The notes under the pieces are model-generated. The model had not been told where the DNA came from. It did no database searches and saw nothing but the letters and a program-made list of their open reading frames with translations. Shown here in pieces: positions 47,215 through 56,167 of a DNA stretch of 64,000 bases (the stretch's first letter is position 1; every line of letters starts with the position of its first letter). Location of the stretch: the NCBI RefSeq assembly GCF_001297775.1, contig NZ_LIFX01000002.1, positions 248,207-312,206 on the forward strand, written 5' to 3'. Origin of the DNA: Trabulsiella odontotermitis (GTDB lineage: Bacteria > Pseudomonadota > Gammaproteobacteria > Enterobacterales > Enterobacteriaceae). The position numbers and the translations under genes were made by a program.

Positions 47215-49104
47215 ATGGCTATCGAAATCAATGTACCGGACATCGGGGCTGATGAAGTTGAAATCACCGAGATCCTGGTCAAAGTGGGCGACAAGGTTGA
47301 AGCCGAGCAGTCGCTGATCACCGTAGAAGGCGATAAAGCCTCTATGGAAGTCCCGTCTCCGCAGGCTGGCATCGTGAAAGAGATCAAAGTCTCTGTCGGC
47401 GATAAAACCGAGACCGGCAAATTGATCATGATTTTCGATTCCGCCGACGGTGCTGCAGCTGCAGCACCTGCCAAGGCAGAAGAGAAGAAAGAAGCGGCTC
47501 CGGCGGCGGCACCTGCTGCGGCAGCGGCAAAAGAGGTTAACGTTCCGGACATCGGCGGTGATGAAGTTGAAGTCACCGAGATCCTGGTGAAAGTGGGCGA
47601 CACCGTGACCGCGGAACAGTCGCTTATCACCGTCGAAGGCGACAAAGCCTCTATGGAAGTGCCTGCGCCGTTCGCGGGTACCGTCAAAGAGATCAAAGTG
47701 AACACCGGCGACAAAGTCTCCACCGGTTCTCTTATCATGATCTTTGAAGTCGCGGGCGCTGCGCCTGCGGCGGCTCCGGCTAAAGCGGATGCCGCTCCGG
47801 CAACAGCGGCACCGGCTGCCGCTGGCGGTGCGAAAGATGTTAACGTCCCGGACATCGGCGGCGACGAAGTTGAAGTCACCGAAGTGATGGTGAAAGTGGG
47901 TGACAAAGTCACCGCTGAGCAGTCGCTCATCACCGTCGAAGGCGATAAAGCGTCGATGGAAGTCCCGGCACCGTTCGCGGGTACCGTGAAAGAACTGAAA
48001 GTCAATGTGGGCGACAAAGTCTCCACCGGCTCGCTGATCATGGTCTTCGAAGTGGAAGGCGCTGCGCCTGCCGCGGCTCCGGCTGCTGCACCTGCGGCCG
48101 CTGCTCCGGCAGCACAGGCAGAAAAACCCGCTGCGGCTCCGGCGGCGAAAGCCGAAGGTAAATCTGAGTTTGCTGAAAACGATGCGTACGTCCATGCAAC
48201 GCCGCTGATCCGCCGTCTGGCGCGCGAATTCGGCGTGAACCTGGCGAAAGTGAAAGGCACCGGTCGTAAAGGCCGTATCCTGCGCGAAGACGTTCAGGCG
48301 TACGTGAAAGACGCGGTCAAACGCGCTGAGTCTGCTCCTGCTGCCACCGGCGGCGGTATCCCTGGCATGCTGCCGTGGCCGAAAGTGGACTTCAGCAAGT
48401 TTGGTGAAATCGAGGAAGTCGAACTGGGCCGCATCCAGAAAATCTCTGGTGCTAACCTGAGCCGTAACTGGGTGATGATCCCGCACGTTACCCACTTCGA
48501 TAAGACTGATATCACCGATCTGGAAGCGTTCCGTAAACAGCAGAACGCCGAAGCTGAGAAACGTAAACTGGACGTGAAATTCACCCCGGTGGTCTTCATC
48601 ATGAAAGCTGTAGCTGCTGCACTTGAGCAGATGCCGCGCTTCAACAGCTCGCTGTCTGAAGACGGTCAGCGTCTGACGCTGAAGAAATACATCAACATCG
48701 GTGTGGCGGTGGATACGCCAAACGGTCTGGTGGTTCCGGTATTTAAAGACGTGAACAAGAAGAGCGTGACTGAGCTGTCCCGTGAACTGACCACCATCTC
48801 CAAAAAAGCGCGTGATGGTAAACTGACCGCGGGCGAAATGCAGGGCGGTTGCTTCACCATTTCCAGCATTGGCGGCCTGGGCACCACCCACTTCGCGCCG
48901 ATCGTCAACGCGCCGGAAGTGGCTATCCTCGGTGTGTCCAAGTCTGCGATGGAGCCGGTGTGGAATGGGAAAGAGTTTGTGCCGCGTCTGATGATGCCAA
49001 TCTCTCTGTCCTTCGACCACCGCGTGATTGACGGTGCTGATGGTGCGCGCTTCATTACCATCATCAACAACATGCTGAGCGACATTCGCCGCCTGGTGAT
49101 GTAA
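47215..49104 (+). CDS. aceF: dihydrolipoamide acetyltransferase (E2)
   Basis: AceF forms the 24-subunit core of pyruvate dehydrogenase and transfers acetyl to CoA. The 629 residues (630 in E. coli) contain three lipoyl domains with the lipoylated lysine in GDKA at K41, K144 and K245. Long Ala-Pro linkers separate them. A peripheral-subunit-binding domain lies at about 325-362 ([30 protein letters not shown]), and the catalytic domain ends with [14 protein letters not shown] (H602, D606). The three lipoyl repeats are very similar in DNA. It starts 14 bases after aceE. Confidence 0.98.
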   Translation: MAIEINVPDIGADEVEITEILVKVGDKVEAEQSLITVEGDKASMEVPSPQAGIVKEIKVSVGDKTETGKLIMIFDSADGAAAAAPAKAEEKKEAAPAAAPAAAAAKEVNVPDIGGDEVEVTEILVKVGDTVTAEQSLITVEGDKASMEVPAPFAGTVKEIKVNTGDKVSTGSLIMIFEVAGAAPAAAPAKADAAPATAAPAAAGGAKDVNVPDIGGDEVEVTEVMVKVGDKVTAEQSLITVEGDKASMEVPAPFAGTVKELKVNVGDKVSTGSLIMVFEVEGAAPAAAPAAAPAAAAPAAQAEKPAAAPAAKAEGKSEFAENDAYVHATPLIRRLAREFGVNLAKVKGTGRKGRILREDVQAYVKDAVKRAESAPAATGGGIPGMLPWPKVDFSKFGEIEEVELGRIQKISGANLSRNWVMIPHVTHFDKTDITDLEAFRKQQNAEAEKRKLDVKFTPVVFIMKAVAAALEQMPRFNSSLSEDGQRLTLKKYINIGVAVDTPNGLVVPVFKDVNKKSVTELSRELTTISKKARDGKLTAGEMQGGCFTISSIGGLGTTHFAPIVNAPEVAILGVSKSAMEPVWNGKEFVPRLMMPISLSFDHRVIDGADGARFITIINNMLSDIRRLVM

Positions 49105-49106
49105 TC

Positions 49107-49136
49107 GAAAAGCCGGCCTGACGGCCGGCTTTTTTC
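49107..49136 (+). terminator. aceF terminator
   Basis: Arms AGCCGGCC and GGCCGGCT with a four-base loop and a T7 run occur directly after aceF. Some transcripts must pass it to reach lpd, which also appears to have its own promoter region. Confidence 0.88.
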
Positions 49137-49203
49137 TGGTAATCTCATGGCGTACTGTGGGGTTATTAGTGCCAAAAGATAAATCGTTGCCGTTTTGTTG
49201 TAT

Positions 49204-49223
49204 CAAAATTGTTAACAATTTTG
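49204..49223. promoter_or_regulatory. 20-bp palindrome in the lpd promoter region
   Basis: CAAAATTGTTAACAATTTTG is a perfect palindrome about 80 bases before lpd. The GTTAA/TTAAC content fits ArcA-type sites, and ArcA control of lpd is known in E. coli, but the assignment to ArcA is an inference. Confidence 0.5.
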
Positions 49224-49304
49224 TAAAATACGGGCGGACAGAACGACCCGGTGGACGATGGGCGAGAAGACCAGGGATCGCCGGATATCAATTAAGAGGT
49301 CATG

Positions 49305-50729
49305 ATGAGTACTGAAATCAAAACTCAGGTCGTGGTACTTGGGGCAGGCCCGGCAGGCTACTCTGCTGCCTTCCGTTGCGCTGATTTAGGTCTGGAAACC
49401 GTAATCGTAGAACGCTACAGCACCCTCGGTGGTGTTTGTCTGAACGTCGGCTGTATCCCTTCTAAAGCGCTGCTGCACGTTGCGAAAGTTATCGAAGAAG
49501 CCAAAGCGCTGGCTGAACACGGTATCGTCTTCGGTGAGCCGAAAACCGATATCGACAAAATTCGTACCTGGAAAGAAAAAGTTATCACTCAGCTGACTGG
49601 CGGTCTGGCTGGCATGGCGAAAGGCCGTAAAGTGAAAGTGGTAACTGGTCTGGGTAAATTTACCGGGGCCAACACCCTGGAAGTGGAAGGCGAAAACGGT
49701 AAAACCGTGATCAACTTCGACAACGCGATCATCGCGGCGGGTTCCCGTCCGATTCAACTGCCGTTCATTCCGCATGACGACCCGCGTGTCTGGGATTCCA
49801 CCGACGCACTGGAACTGAAATCCGTACCGAAGCGTATGCTGGTGATGGGTGGCGGTATCATCGGTCTGGAAATGGGTACCGTATACCACGCGCTGGGTTC
49901 AGAGATTGACGTGGTTGAAATGTTCGACCAGGTGATCCCGGCGGCAGACAAAGACATCGTTAAAGTCTTCACCAAGCGCATCAGCAAGAAATTCAACCTG
50001 ATGCTGGAAACCAAAGTGACTGCCGTTGAAGCGAAGAAAGACGGTATTTACGTTTCCATGGAAGGCAAAAAAGCCCCGGCGGAACCGCAGCGTTACGACG
50101 CGGTGCTGGTGGCTATCGGTCGTGTGCCGAACGGTAAAAACCTCGACGCGGGCCAGGCCGGTGTTGAAGTTGACGATCGCGGCTTCATCCGCGTTGACAA
50201 GCAACTGCGCACCAACGTGCCGCACATCTTTGCTATCGGCGATATCGTCGGTCAGCCGATGCTGGCGCACAAAGGGGTTCACGAAGGTCACGTTGCCGCT
50301 GAAGTTATCGCCGGCCAGAAACACTACTTCGATCCGAAAGTGATCCCGTCTATCGCTTACACCGAGCCAGAAGTGGCATGGGTAGGTCTGACCGAGAAAG
50401 AAGCGAAAGAGAAGGGTATTAGCTACGAAACCGCCACCTTCCCATGGGCAGCATCTGGCCGTGCTATCGCTTCTGACTGCGCAGACGGTATGACCAAACT
50501 GATTTTCGACAAAGAGACTCACCGTGTGATCGGTGGCGCCATTGTCGGTACCAACGGCGGCGAGCTGCTGGGTGAAATCGGTCTGGCGATCGAAATGGGT
50601 TGTGACGCCGAAGATATCGCGCTGACCATCCACGCGCACCCGACCCTGCACGAATCTGTGGGTCTGGCCGCCGAAGTGTTTGAAGGCAGCATCACCGACC
50701 TGCCAAACGCGAAAGCGAAGAAGAAATAA
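49305..50729 (+). CDS. lpd: dihydrolipoamide dehydrogenase (E3)
   Basis: Lpd reoxidises dihydrolipoyl groups with NAD+ and serves pyruvate and 2-oxoglutarate dehydrogenases and the glycine cleavage system. From ATG 49305 it has 474 residues, as in E. coli (a tandem ATG at 49302 is the alternative). FAD motif VVLGAGPAGYSAA (9-21), redox-active cysteines in GGVCLNVGCIPSKA (about C45/C50), NAD motif MGGGIIGLEMG, and the active-site HAHPTLHES near 444 are intact. It is separated from aceF by a terminator and a 200-base gap with a palindrome. Confidence 0.98.
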   Translation: MSTEIKTQVVVLGAGPAGYSAAFRCADLGLETVIVERYSTLGGVCLNVGCIPSKALLHVAKVIEEAKALAEHGIVFGEPKTDIDKIRTWKEKVITQLTGGLAGMAKGRKVKVVTGLGKFTGANTLEVEGENGKTVINFDNAIIAAGSRPIQLPFIPHDDPRVWDSTDALELKSVPKRMLVMGGGIIGLEMGTVYHALGSEIDVVEMFDQVIPAADKDIVKVFTKRISKKFNLMLETKVTAVEAKKDGIYVSMEGKKAPAEPQRYDAVLVAIGRVPNGKNLDAGQAGVEVDDRGFIRVDKQLRTNVPHIFAIGDIVGQPMLAHKGVHEGHVAAEVIAGQKHYFDPKVIPSIAYTEPEVAWVGLTEKEAKEKGISYETATFPWAASGRAIASDCADGMTKLIFDKETHRVIGGAIVGTNGGELLGEIGLAIEMGCDAEDIALTIHAHPTLHESVGLAAEVFEGSITDLPNAKAKKK

Positions 50730-50747
50730 TTCTTCTGCCTCAATGAC

Positions 50748-50775
50748 AAAAAGCGGCTGATTCAGCCGCTTTTTC
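50748..50775 (+). terminator. lpd terminator
   Basis: AAAAAGCGGCTGA and TCAGCCGCTTTTT form a hairpin symmetrical in A and T runs, 18 bases past the lpd stop. Confidence 0.92.
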
Positions 50776-50901
50776 TTTTTCCGCCCGACAGCGAAAGTTT
50801 GAAAAACTATTTCTCCGGTAATACCTCAGTACAACCTGAAGCGCTTTTTAAAATAATTTCCAGGTAAACTCTTAGTGTGCTAATTAATTCAGAGGTGCAC
50901 T

Positions 50902-51186
50902 ATGAAAACGTTACTGGCTACAGCAGCATTAACCGCAACGCTGGTATCTGGCCTGGCATTTGCCGCCGATCCCGTGATTCCATGGGCTGACAACAGCGGC
51001 GGTACCGAAAGTACCCACATCGCTGCCATGGGCGAGAATTTGAACGCGCAGCATCAGGCGGTCACCAAAACGCACGAAGGCGTCTGGGCGGCAAATTCGG
51101 GCAGCATCAGCGCCGATGAAGCCGCGCTCTCCAGCAACAAACCGGCGGTGGTGGGTCATCCCGGCTTGATGCCGCATCAGGGTTGA
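50902..51186 (+). CDS. small exported protein of unknown function
   Basis: I do not recognise this 94-residue protein. It starts at ATG 50902 with GAGGTGC upstream and opens with a clear signal peptide (MKTLLATAALTATLVSGLAFA, cleavage before ADP). The mature part of about 73 residues is rich in Ala, Ser, Asn, His and Gln, with several histidines and no cysteine or membrane segment, so a soluble periplasmic or secreted protein is likely. It occupies the place of yacH in E. coli but bears no visible similarity to it. Codon use looks like its neighbours. It is apparently monocistronic, with a hairpin downstream at 51212-51231. Confidence 0.75.
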   Translation: MKTLLATAALTATLVSGLAFAADPVIPWADNSGGTESTHIAAMGENLNAQHQAVTKTHEGVWAANSGSISADEAALSSNKPAVVGHPGLMPHQG

Positions 51187-51211
51187 TAATGCGTTTTTCC
51201 GCGATATAGAC

Positions 51212-51231
51212 GGTCGCCCTTGCGGGCGACC
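51212..51231. terminator. hairpin between convergent small genes
   Basis: Perfect arms GGTCGCCC and GGGCGACC surround TTGC. There is no good T run on either strand, so it is at best a weak bidirectional terminator. Confidence 0.45.
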
Positions 51232-51237
51232 ACTAGC

Positions 51238-51357
51238 TTACTTGCCCAGGTTAAGAACGAACATCACTGTGATGTCGGAAATATTCCAACCACCATGCAG
51301 CGATGCCAGCACTAAACCTGTCACAATGATGAGCGCATACAGATAACGCATCTCCAT
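51238..51357 (-). CDS. possible 39-residue membrane protein
   Basis: A minus-strand frame from ATG 51355-51357 to TAA 51238-51240 encodes a 39-residue peptide starting MEMRYLYALIIVTGLVLASL and ending VMFVLNLGK. Residues about 5-20 would make one membrane helix, and a second weaker hydrophobic stretch lies at 29-36. AGGGA lies nine bases before the ATG, and a second ATG two codons later is possible. I do not recognise it as a named small protein. Support is the hydrophobic pattern, the ribosome site and the hairpin just downstream; conservation is untested, so this is a candidate only. Confidence 0.4.
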   Translation of the reverse strand: MEMRYLYALIIVTGLVLASLHGGWNISDITVMFVLNLGK

Positions 51358-51701
51358 TGCACGTTTTCCCTTTAAGGGCCACGTTGATTCCTTCTTCACC
51401 GGGAAAGGCAGAACCGGGCAAACCAGGTAATTGCCACGCGGAGTACTGGAACTGCTTCCAGGCCCGGTGACTGGCTGCTACGCCAGCGAAGCAGGCCAGG
51501 GGCGACTATATCGCCACTTTTTCGAAAAGCGATAGCAAAGCATCATTTGTTTCCTGACATTTTGTTAAAACGGGAATGCGCTACGCAAAACCGAAACTGA
51601 CCATTGCAAACAGGTCAGGTTCTGTGCAAAATCGTCCTTGCCTGGTAATTGCCACAAACCCTGCTTCAACGGTGCCTGCTACCACCCTGAAGCAACAAAC
51701 T
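51358..51701. other. non-coding interval upstream of acnB
   Basis: No convincing plus-strand gene is present. The strand opposite to acnB could carry the leader of the 39-residue frame. At 51597-51618, CTGACC and GGTCAG form a small stem-loop roughly 85 bases before an orphan terminator. Open frames near 51576-51803 cross that terminator and are rejected. Confidence 0.4.
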
Positions 51702-51725
51702 AACCGCTTCATTGCGGTTTTTTTG
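51702..51725 (+). terminator. orphan intrinsic terminator upstream of acnB
   Basis: Arms AACCGC (51702-51707) and GCGGTT (51714-51719) with a six-base loop run into a T7 tract. No plus-strand gene ends just before it; it is about 215 bases upstream of acnB and could end a small RNA or attenuate a long acnB leader. Confidence 0.7.
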
Positions 51726-51938
51726 TGTCTGAGAAACCCCGTTTGGCCTGCAATATATTCAGCGCAACGATTCAGCAAATTATTTAATGTTGCTTTTTTG
51801 TAAACGGATTAACACACTGCCAAAATCCTGCTATGCTGCCCGACGCGGTATCCGGCATTTACCCTACAAACTGCTGTCTCACAGGAGCGTGAAGAGAATC
51901 GCCTGCCGCACATGACAATGAGAGCGAGGAGAACCGTC

Positions 51939-54536
51939 GTGCTAAAAGAATACCGTGAGCACGTAGCTGAGCGTGCCGCCGAAGGGATTGTTGCTAAACC
52001 CTTAGATGCAACCCAAATGGCCGCGCTGGTGGAACTGCTGAAAAATCCGCCTGCTGGCGAAGAAGACTTCCTGTTAGATCTGTTAACCAACCGTGTCCCG
52101 CCTGGCGTTGATGAAGCCGCCTACGTTAAAGCAGGATTCCTTGCCGCTGTCGCCAAAGGCGAAGCGAAATCCCCTCTGGTTACCCCTGAAAAAGCGATTG
52201 AACTGCTTGGTACCATGCAGGGCGGATATAACATTCATCCGCTGATTGACGCGCTGGATAACGAAAAACTGGCGCCGATCGCTGCCAAAGCGCTGTCACA
52301 AACTCTGCTGATGTTTGACAACTTCTACGACGTAGAAGAGAAAGCCAAAGCGGGTAACATTTACGCGAAACAGGTGATGCAGTCCTGGGCTGACGCAGAA
52401 TGGTTCCTGAACCGTCCTCAGCTCGCGGAAAAAATTACTGTCACCGTCTTTAAAGTGACGGGCGAAACCAACACCGATGACCTGTCTCCGGCGCCGGATG
52501 CCTGGTCACGTCCGGATATCCCGCTTCATGCGCTGGCGATGCTGAAAAACGCCCGCGAAGGGATTGAGCCGGATCAGCCGGGCGTCGTCGGCCCCATCAA
52601 ACAAATCGAAGCACTGCAGAAAAAAGGCTTCCCGCTGGCCTACGTCGGTGACGTGGTCGGTACCGGTTCTTCCCGTAAGTCCGCGACCAACTCCGTTCTG
52701 TGGTTCATGGGCGATGACATTCCGCACGTGCCGAACAAACGCGGCGGCGGTCTGTGCCTCGGCGGTAAAATTGCGCCTATCTTCTTCAACACCATGGAAG
52801 ATGCCGGTGCGCTGCCCATTGAAGTGGACGTGAGCAACCTGAATATGGGCGACGTGATTGACGTATACCCGTTTAAAGGTGAAGTGCGTAACCACGAAAC
52901 CAACGAACTGCTGGCAAGCTTTGAACTGAAAACGGACGTGCTGATCGACGAAGTGCGTGCCGGTGGCCGTATTCCGCTGATCATCGGTCGGGGCCTGACC
53001 ACCAAAGCGCGTGAAGCGCTGGGCCTGCCGCACAGCGACGTATTCCGCAAAGCGAAAGACGTGGCAGAAAGCAGTCGTGGCTTCTCGCTGGCACAGAAAA
53101 TGGTGGGCCGCGCCTGTGGCGTTGCCGGTGTTCGTCCGGGCGCTTACTGCGAGCCGAAGATGACCTCCGTTGGCTCTCAGGACACCACCGGCCCGATGAC
53201 CCGTGATGAGCTGAAAGACCTGGCATGCCTGGGCTTCTCGTCTGATCTGGTGATGCAGTCCTTCTGCCATACCGCGGCCTATCCGAAGCCGGTCGACGTG
53301 ACCACGCACCACACGCTGCCGGACTTCATCATGAACCGTGGCGGCGTCTCGCTGCGTCCTGGCGACGGCGTTATCCACTCGTGGCTGAACCGCATGCTGC
53401 TGCCGGACACCGTAGGTACTGGCGGTGACTCGCACACCCGTTTCCCGATCGGCATCTCTTTCCCGGCCGGTTCTGGTCTGGTGGCGTTTGCTGCCGCGAC
53501 GGGCGTGATGCCGCTGGATATGCCGGAATCCGTTCTGGTGCGCTTCAAAGGCAAAATGCAGCCGGGCATCACCCTGCGTGATCTGGTGCATGCGATCCCG
53601 CTGTACGCCATCAAACAGGGCCTGCTGACCGTTGAGAAGAAAGGTAAGAAGAACATCTTCTCTGGCCGCATTCTGGAAATCGAAGGTCTGCCGGATCTGA
53701 AAGTTGAGCAGGCGTTCGAACTGACCGATGCCTCGGCTGAGCGTTCTGCCGCCGGTTGCACCATCAAGCTCAACAAAGAGCCGATCATCGAGTATCTGAA
53801 CTCGAACATCGTGCTGCTGAAGTGGATGATCGCGGAAGGCTACGGCGACCGTCGTACGCTGGAGCGTCGCGTGCAGGGCATGGAAAAATGGCTGGCGGAT
53901 CCGCAGTTGCTCGAAGCTGATGCCGACGCGGAATACGCGGCGGTGATTGACATCGATCTGGCGGATATCAAAGAGCCGATCCTGTGCGCGCCGAACGATC
54001 CGGACGATGCGCGTCTGCTGTCTGACGTGCAGGGCGACAAGATCGACGAAGTGTTTATCGGTTCCTGCATGACCAACATCGGTCACTTCCGTGCGGCAGG
54101 TAAACTGCTGGATACCCACAAAGGCCAGTTGCCGACCCGTCTGTGGGTGGCGCCGCCAACCCGTATGGATGCGGCGCAACTGACCGAAGAGGGCTATTAC
54201 AGCGTGTTCGGTAAGAGTGGCGCGCGTATTGAAATCCCGGGTTGCTCGCTGTGCATGGGTAACCAGGCGCGCGTGGCGGACGGTGCGACAGTGGTTTCCA
54301 CGTCAACCCGTAACTTCCCGAACCGTTTAGGTACCGGTGCAAACGTCTACCTGGCGTCTGCGGAACTGGCAGCGGTTGCGGCGTTGATCGGCAAACTGCC
54401 GACGCCGGAAGAGTATCAGACCTTCGTTGCGAAGGTGGATAAAACCGCCGTGGATACTTACCGCTATCTGAACTTCGATCAGCTCAATCAGTACACCGAA
54501 AAAGCGGACGGCGTGATTTTCCAGACCGCCGTGTAA
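51939..54536 (+). CDS. acnB: aconitate hydratase B
   Basis: AcnB is the main TCA-cycle aconitase (citrate to isocitrate through aconitate) and, without its cluster, an mRNA-binding regulator. The GTG start at 51939 with GAGGAG upstream gives 865 residues, the E. coli length; an ATG nine codons earlier is rejected. HEAT-like and swivel domains are N-terminal, as in the AcnB class. The 4Fe-4S cysteines are in [10 protein letters not shown] (about C710) and GCSLCMGNQ (about C769 and C772). It is monocistronic with a strong terminator. Confidence 0.98.
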   Translation: MLKEYREHVAERAAEGIVAKPLDATQMAALVELLKNPPAGEEDFLLDLLTNRVPPGVDEAAYVKAGFLAAVAKGEAKSPLVTPEKAIELLGTMQGGYNIHPLIDALDNEKLAPIAAKALSQTLLMFDNFYDVEEKAKAGNIYAKQVMQSWADAEWFLNRPQLAEKITVTVFKVTGETNTDDLSPAPDAWSRPDIPLHALAMLKNAREGIEPDQPGVVGPIKQIEALQKKGFPLAYVGDVVGTGSSRKSATNSVLWFMGDDIPHVPNKRGGGLCLGGKIAPIFFNTMEDAGALPIEVDVSNLNMGDVIDVYPFKGEVRNHETNELLASFELKTDVLIDEVRAGGRIPLIIGRGLTTKAREALGLPHSDVFRKAKDVAESSRGFSLAQKMVGRACGVAGVRPGAYCEPKMTSVGSQDTTGPMTRDELKDLACLGFSSDLVMQSFCHTAAYPKPVDVTTHHTLPDFIMNRGGVSLRPGDGVIHSWLNRMLLPDTVGTGGDSHTRFPIGISFPAGSGLVAFAAATGVMPLDMPESVLVRFKGKMQPGITLRDLVHAIPLYAIKQGLLTVEKKGKKNIFSGRILEIEGLPDLKVEQAFELTDASAERSAAGCTIKLNKEPIIEYLNSNIVLLKWMIAEGYGDRRTLERRVQGMEKWLADPQLLEADADAEYAAVIDIDLADIKEPILCAPNDPDDARLLSDVQGDKIDEVFIGSCMTNIGHFRAAGKLLDTHKGQLPTRLWVAPPTRMDAAQLTEEGYYSVFGKSGARIEIPGCSLCMGNQARVADGATVVSTSTRNFPNRLGTGANVYLASAELAAVAALIGKLPTPEEYQTFVAKVDKTAVDTYRYLNFDQLNQYTEKADGVIFQTAV

Positions 54537-54559
54537 GTTTTTCGTTTACCGATCCGACA

Positions 54560-54588
54560 AACCCTTCTCCCCGGAGAAGGGTTTTTTA
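54560..54588 (+). terminator. acnB terminator
   Basis: Eleven-base perfect arms AACCCTTCTCC and GGAGAAGGGTT, a two-base centre and T6 follow the acnB stop. Confidence 0.92.
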
Positions 54589-54670
54589 TTTCAAACCTTC
54601 CCTTCGTACCGCTTTTTTTCTTCTGCTCTGCTGCGATAATTACGGTAAGGGTTTTGCAGAGGAACACATT

Positions 54671-55033
54671 ATGGATTACGAATTTCTGCGCGATGTTACC
54701 GGAGTAGTAAAAGTGCGCATGTCCATGGGTCACGAAGTGGTCGGGCACTGGTTTAATGAAGAAGTGAAAGAAAACCTGGCCCTGCTGGACGAAGTGGAAC
54801 AGGCGGCGCACACGGTGAAAGGCAGCGAACGTTCCTGGCAACGGGTGGGGCATGAATATACGCTCTGGATGGATGGCGAAGAGGCGATAATCCGCGCCAA
54901 CCAACTGGAGTTTACCGGTGACGAAATGGAAGAAGGGATGAATTACTACGATGAGGAGAGTTTGTCGCTGTGCGGCGTGGAAGATTTTCTTCAGGTGGTG
55001 AAAGCATACCGGGAATTTCTTCATCAATCCTGA
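54671..55033 (+). CDS. yacL: UPF0231 family protein YacL
   Basis: YacL is a conserved acidic cytoplasmic protein of unknown function (UPF0231). The 120 residues equal E. coli YacL in length and are highly similar ([20 protein letters not shown] start; [20 protein letters not shown] near 88-107). No signal peptide, membrane segment or catalytic motif is seen. It follows acnB after 134 bases, which include the acnB terminator, and has its own terminator. Confidence 0.94.
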   Translation: MDYEFLRDVTGVVKVRMSMGHEVVGHWFNEEVKENLALLDEVEQAAHTVKGSERSWQRVGHEYTLWMDGEEAIIRANQLEFTGDEMEEGMNYYDEESLSLCGVEDFLQVVKAYREFLHQS

Positions 55034-55053
55034 GTGATTTCAATCATCAAAGC

Positions 55054-55083
55054 AGCCGGACATTTGCGTCCGGCTTTTTTTTG
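55054..55083 (+). terminator. yacL terminator
   Basis: Arms AGCCGGAC (55054-55061) and GTCCGGCT (55068-55075) end in a long T run. Confidence 0.92.
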
Positions 55084-55099
55084 CTGAAAAATGATTGTT

Positions 55100-55188
55100 T
55101 GATTTTTATTAATCATCTTAAAACTGTGATCTGGCGCGTTTGTGAACTAAATTTGATTAAATATAATCTTTATGATTTTATTTAATCA
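55100..55188 (+). promoter_or_regulatory. acid-sugar operon promoter with three inverted-repeat boxes
   Basis: A consensus -10 TATAAT lies at 55162-55167; 17 bases upstream the -35 region (TTTGTG, 55139-55144) is poor, suggesting an activated promoter. TGTGA at 55125 is a CRP-like half-site centred near -41.5 of the implied start. Three boxes of the form TGATT-N6-AATCA occur at 55100-55115 (perfect), 55154-55169 (one mismatch, covering the -10) and 55173-55188 (perfect, at the likely start point). Their placement is that of repressor operators. Confidence 0.6.
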
Positions 55189-55213
55189 CAACACAACAAC
55201 AGGCGGGAAGACC

Positions 55214-56167
55214 ATGAACATCAAAAAGGCAATAGAACGCGTACCCGGCGGCATGATGGTCGTGCCATTGGTTATCGGTGCCATTATCAATACCTTTGCC
55301 CCGCAGGCGCTGGAGATAGGCGGGTTTACCACCGCGCTGTTTAAAAATGGCGCGGCCCCGCTAATTGGCGCATTCCTGCTGTGTATGGGCGCCGGGATCA
55401 GCGTGAAGGCGGCGCCTCAGGCATTGTTGCAGGGGGGGACGATCACCCTGACAAAACTGTTGATCGCCATTGCGATCGGCCTTGGCGTTGAGCAACTATT
55501 TGGTACGGAAGGGATCTTTGGCTTAAGCGGCCTGGCGATTATTGCGGCAATGAGCAATTCGAATGGCGGGCTGTATGCGGCGCTGGTTGGCGAATTCGGC
55601 AACGAACGTGATGTCGGCGCGATCTCCATTCTGTCTCTTAATGACGGTCCGTTCTTTACGATGATCGCCCTGGGCGCGGCGGGAATGGCAAACATTCCGA
55701 TCATGGCGCTGGTGGCGGTGCTGGTCCCACTGGTGGTGGGGATGATCCTCGGTAACCTCGATCACAACATGCGCGACTTCCTGACCAAAGGTGGCCCGTT
55801 GCTGATTCCCTTCTTTGCCTTTGCGCTGGGCGCTGGCATTAACCTTGAGATGCTGCTGCAGGGCGGTCTGGCGGGCATCCTGCTTGGCGTGTTGACCACT
55901 TTCGTTGGCGGTTTCTTTAACATCCGCGCAGACCGGCTGGTTGGCGGGAGTGGCATTGCTGGCGCCGCCGCGTCCAGTACGGCGGGTAACGCTGTCGCGA
56001 CGCCACTGGCAATTGCGCAGGCTGACCCTTCACTGGCGCAAGTCGCCGCCGCCGCCGCGCCGCTGGTTGCCGCGTCGGTGATCACCACTGCGATCCTGAC
56101 GCCCATCCTCACTTCATGGGTGGCAAAACGGCAGGCGCGGCAGGTGGCTCAGGAGAATAAAGCATGA
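55214..56167 (+). CDS. kdgT: KdgT-family sugar-acid permease
   Basis: The product is a 2-keto-3-deoxygluconate permease family transporter (KdgT type), an inner-membrane proton symporter for sugar acids. From ATG 55214 it has 317 residues (the E. coli family member is about 327), starting [19 protein letters not shown] like KdgT, with about ten membrane segments and the family motifs NGGLYAAL near 122-129, [10 protein letters not shown] and [15 protein letters not shown]. The 42 residues-equivalent upstream frame is leader and rejected. It leads a five-gene unit and overlaps the DUF1537 gene by four bases. The neighbours suggest a four-carbon sugar acid rather than ketodeoxygluconate as the true cargo. 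Confidence 0.85.
   Translation: MNIKKAIERVPGGMMVVPLVIGAIINTFAPQALEIGGFTTALFKNGAAPLIGAFLLCMGAGISVKAAPQALLQGGTITLTKLLIAIAIGLGVEQLFGTEGIFGLSGLAIIAAMSNSNGGLYAALVGEFGNERDVGAISILSLNDGPFFTMIALGAAGMANIPIMALVAVLVPLVVGMILGNLDHNMRDFLTKGGPLLIPFFAFALGAGINLEMLLQGGLAGILLGVLTTFVGGFFNIRADRLVGGSGIAGAAASSTAGNAVATPLAIAQADPSLAQVAAAAAPLVAASVITTAILTPILTSWVAKRQARQVAQENKA

Noticed and set aside
47077-49218. A 713-codon minus-strand frame with Gly/Arg/Ser-rich repeats
   Set aside because: It is antisense to aceF; the apparent repeats are reverse reading of the lipoyl domains and Ala-Pro linkers.
51576-51803. A 75-codon plus-strand frame upstream of acnB
   Set aside because: It runs straight through an intrinsic terminator and lacks a good ribosome site.
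52506-54179. A 557-codon minus-strand frame
   Set aside because: It is antisense to acnB, with no ribosome site and no recognisable protein features.
55125-55140. Full CRP site at the acid-sugar promoter
   Set aside because: Only the TGTGA half matches; the other half (GCGTT) is poor, so I note it only as a half-site.
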